This document shows, one piece after another, positions 61,265 through 64,000 of a stretch of 64,000 nt of DNA. The translations under genes and the position numbers were made by a program. The stretch lies in contig JAQPZY010001684.1 of NCBI GenBank assembly GCA_029931535.1, positions 1,054,001 to 1,118,000 of the forward strand. The letters run 5' to 3'. The notes below the pieces were generated by a model. It searched no databases. It saw only the letters and a list, made by a program, of their open reading frames with translations, and was not told the origin of the DNA. Position 1 is the stretch's first letter. Every line of letters begins with the position of its first letter. The DNA comes from Margaritifera margaritifera. Taxonomy: Eukaryota > Mollusca > Bivalvia > Unionida > Margaritiferidae.

Positions 61265-62451
61265 CACAAACACACGAAATACAACCTCCAAAGGAAAACA
61301 AACAAAACCAAAATAATAACACATACAACTGCCCTTCAAATAACAAGTTCGCGTACCACCCACGGGAACTAACACTATTCCTAACAAGCAAGCAAATAAA
61401 TATTCAGAACATAAGCGACAAAACCATAGCTACCACATTGAGCAAAACCCAAGAAGGAAATTTCAAAATCCTACACACCAGGGAAAAATACGTAGTGATT
61501 AGATGCGCTACTTCTGAACAAGTCGCCAAATACCTAGAAATCGAACAGATTGGCTCATACCGAGTAACAATTACTCGCCACATGAACATCAGACCACAGA
61601 ATCAAGCCCACCTTAACAGTAAACCTAAACCAGTAATAAACAAAATCATTAGAATAGATAGGGAGCACAACACAGAATACATAACACAGGAAATAAATAG
61701 ACAGGGCCAGGAAATTAAACAGGCAAGACGATTAAATAATAAACAGGGCGAGCGATCAACTGCAGTGCTCGTACAATTTAAACAGCCCCCCCCCCCCCCA
61801 GCTACAGTCCGCATAGGGCCAACAGACAGAAACTATCAGGTGACAGAGTATAACCCCAAAACTAGATACTGTACCAAATGCCAGGGGTGGGGGCATTTTA
61901 CCACCAAGTGCAGATTTAACAAAAGATGCAGAAGGTGTGGGGGACCCCACGAGGGTCAATGCAAATTCCAGGGGCAAAAATGTGCAAACTGCAAAGAACC
62001 CCACCACCCACGATCACGTGAGTGCAGATACAGCATCAAAGAAAATGCTATCATTGAGTACATGACAACAAACAAAGTACCATACCCCGTCGCTAAGACT
62101 GAAATCAATATCAACATGGAAACCATTATTCGCACCAAAATTACCGCCCCAACCACCAGTCAAATTAAATCAAAACCGATCAGAGAGGCCCCAGCGCACC
62201 AACACAACAAAACAGGAAAAACAACCAAACAAATTCACCACAGACAGACACCTGAATCAACAAAACCAATACCACCCACCCCCAATAGAGCTAAGGAGCT
62301 GTATAAAACAAACACCATACCGGCAACAGAACCCCCCCCCCCCCCCCCAGCGCTGCACAAAACAATAATAATAAAAATACTAAATCAACCCTGGAAACAA
62401 AATCAACTAAAGCACCTTCCACCGGCAATAAAGAAATCCCTAACAATTTAA
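61261..62451 (+). CDS. LINE gag-like protein with three zinc knuckles
   Basis: 396 residues from ATG 61,261. A fold beginning ELTLFLTSKQINIQ and containing VIRCATSEQVAKYL and YRVTITRHMN resembles the RRM-like part of Jockey/I-type gag proteins. RYCTKCQGWGHFTTKC (CX2CX4HX4C), then RRCGGPHEGQC and CANCKEPHHPRSREC, form the knuckle array typical of that group. The Pro run at 61,785 and the one near 62,333 are coded by C homopolymers, places prone to length errors. It coats the RNA and helps target-primed reverse transcription (family knowledge). Confidence 0.85.
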   Translation: MTQTHEIQPPKENKQNQNNNTYNCPSNNKFAYHPRELTLFLTSKQINIQNISDKTIATTLSKTQEGNFKILHTREKYVVIRCATSEQVAKYLEIEQIGSYRVTITRHMNIRPQNQAHLNSKPKPVINKIIRIDREHNTEYITQEINRQGQEIKQARRLNNKQGERSTAVLVQFKQPPPPPATVRIGPTDRNYQVTEYNPKTRYCTKCQGWGHFTTKCRFNKRCRRCGGPHEGQCKFQGQKCANCKEPHHPRSRECRYSIKENAIIEYMTTNKVPYPVAKTEININMETIIRTKITAPTTSQIKSKPIREAPAHQHNKTGKTTKQIHHRQTPESTKPIPPTPNRAKELYKTNTIPATEPPPPPPALHKTIIIKILNQPWKQNQLKHLPPAIKKSLTI

Positions 62452-62647
62452 CAGCTATACAAGTTCTAGAACTTATCCGGGACATAATCGACGGGGTCAT
62501 CAAACTAACTAAGGACAATCAGATCCCCGCCGATACCGTACTCACCCAAATATTAGACCTCGCAACACTGCGGATCAGACCCCAGCCCCCCACACAAACC
62601 GGGACCCACTGTAGAGAAAACACGAACGTAAATAGGGGGCCCCAACA
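62452..62647. other. Short LINE inter-ORF spacer
   Basis: The spacer carries an open stretch but no clear domain. The C-terminal end of the gag-like protein may have been shifted out of frame at the C-run near 62,333. Confidence 0.4.
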
Positions 62648-64000
62648 ATGAATACAACAGAAATAATCCGCATACTACAGTGGAATAGTAGGGGAATACC
62701 TTAAAAACATTCCCGAATTAGTCCTTAGAGTCAATAGCGCACTAAACAAGCCGGACGTTGTGTGCATTCAGGAGACTCATTTGAATGAGCAGAAAAGCCA
62801 TCCAAAACTACCAGGTTACTCTACCTGTTACATCAAAAATCGACCCCAAGGGCAGCAGGGAGGCGGACTGGCAATCTATGTCAGTGACGCTATATCAAGT
62901 GAGTCTGTTGAATGCACTCAACTAATACCAGACCCCGAGCCGAAACCGGAACACCAAATTATCAAAATAAACAATGGTAATAGACCAATAACAATTGTAA
63001 ACATGTACGACCCAGGTAGGGAAGTCGTTAAACCGGAAATATACAACACAATCGTTGGCGAGCTCGGGGATCACACAATTATCTGCGGCGACTTTAATGC
63101 CCACAGCGAACAATGGGGAGGGACCCACTTGGATAGGAGGGGTGAAAATATTGAAAGATGGGTCGCCCTATCCAACCTGGTCATACTAAACAATGGTGCA
63201 CATACCAGAATTAACCCAATAAATGGGAGCATGTCAGCAATCAATCTAACTTTGTGCACACCCAAGATAGCGGAGATAGCCGATTGGGAAGTAGACCAAA
63301 CCAGCACACTAGGTAGCGACCATTTTTCCATATTGATCACAGTACAACTCAAAACACACAAAAATAACACACAAATGCCCCCAAAATGGAGATTCGATAA
63401 GGCGGACTGGGAGATGTTTCGCACTCTCTGCGAGGAGATAGACGACGCCCAATTGTATGACGAAAACATTGAATCCTTTAACGAAAATGTCATTAAAGCA
63501 CTGTCATCAGCAGCGGAGCAAAGTATCCCCAAAACGGGAGGGCGGGGCAATAAACAGTCCGTACCATGGTGGAATGAGGACTGTAAACAAGCATTAAGAG
63601 ATAAAAAAAAGGGCCCTAAACAGGTTTCGGCACTCCAAAAACAACCTCGATTTTCTTGTTTACAAAGAAAAAGAACGCCTGGCGAAGAACATAATATTTA
63701 AGGCAAAACAAACCTCATGGCAAGAATTCTGCTCATCCATAAATCATAAGGCTAATTCAAAGCAGGTATGGGATAAAATTAAGAAAATAAGAGGAAAAAA
63801 ATCCTTTGCAACCCCCAAACTCCCCGGGCTCACAACTGACGGGGAAAAAGCAGAAAAATTAGCATCACACTTCGCCGGGATGAGCAGCAACACAAACCAT
63901 ACAGATAACTTCCAAATACACCGAAACAGGGTCGAAACGCATTACCCTCACTTATTCACAGATAGGAGTAACCAATACAGCCCCTTAAATGTCGATTTCA
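62648..64000 (+). pseudogene. LINE ORF2, endonuclease part, two frameshifts, cut by the window end
   Basis: The start ATG at 62,648 gives EIIRILQWNSRG, the first strand of the apurinic-type endonuclease, and a frame change follows near 62,700. The main frame (62,705-63,610) holds DVVCIQETHL (catalytic Glu), GGGLAIYV, VNMYDPG, TIICGDFNAHSEQWG (GDFN) and LGSDHFSILITV (SDHxxI). After another frame change near 63,610, at an A-run, the linker continues (NLDFLVYKEKERLAKNIIFK, then WDKIKKIRGKK) to the window edge. The GDFNAHSxxWG wording is typical of the Jockey/I group. The reverse transcriptase lies beyond 64,000. Confidence 0.85.

Overview
The window is metazoan nuclear DNA. It is AT-rich and mostly non-coding, and is packed with tRNA-derived SINEs, foldback elements, microsatellites, LINE fossils and virus-derived elements. 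The SINE tails and LINE protein fragments resemble those of lophotrochozoans, most likely a mollusc; this is an inference and no host marker gene is present. I find no intact host protein gene, rRNA or true tRNA.

1-22,767: intergenic DNA with minisatellites (42, 51 and ~199 bp periods), three foldback/MITE-like elements, two tRNA-derived SINEs with perfect 11-12 bp target duplications, a LINE reverse-transcriptase tail (17.4-18.1 kb) and the 5' part of an L1-like LINE (21.4-22.8 kb).

22,768-46,165: a nearly complete 23.4-kb Maverick/Polinton (adintovirus-like) element. It sits inside the endonuclease of the L1-like LINE, whose remainder resumes at 46,172, with a 6-bp target duplication carrying one mismatch. 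It has ~360-bp terminal inverted repeats (TIRs) and encodes a protein-primed polymerase B, an integrase with chromodomain, an adenain-type protease, a packaging ATPase, major and minor capsid proteins, pVI-like and pX-like core proteins, a membrane protein, a double CCHC protein, three BIR (IAP-like) proteins and an F-box-like repeat protein. It is damaged: the capsid gene has three in-frame stops, the polymerase has three frameshifts, and there is a ~1.5-kb insertion-like block. The genes nearest the ends share a TATA/GTCCGCGC promoter module and end in histone-type 3' stem-loops. The outermost pair also carries CAAGAAAGA, the invertebrate histone downstream element.

49.1-55.8 kb: remains of a second, different Polinton-like element. 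These are a decayed polymerase B on +, a SAP-like repeat protein, a Cys-rich protein, an integrase C-terminal scrap on - and a subterminal gene with the same promoter module.

55.4-59.46 kb: an array of four promoter-like modules, 1.0-1.5 kb apart. Each is preceded by conserved hairpins whose two sides co-vary between copies, with unrelated small ORFs between them and a histone-like stem-loop at one or two 3' ends. This is the part I understand least.

59.5-64.0 kb: a Jockey/I-type non-LTR retrotransposon (ORF1, CCHC gag-like ORF overlapping it by ATGA, endonuclease), frameshifted and cut by the window end before its reverse transcriptase.
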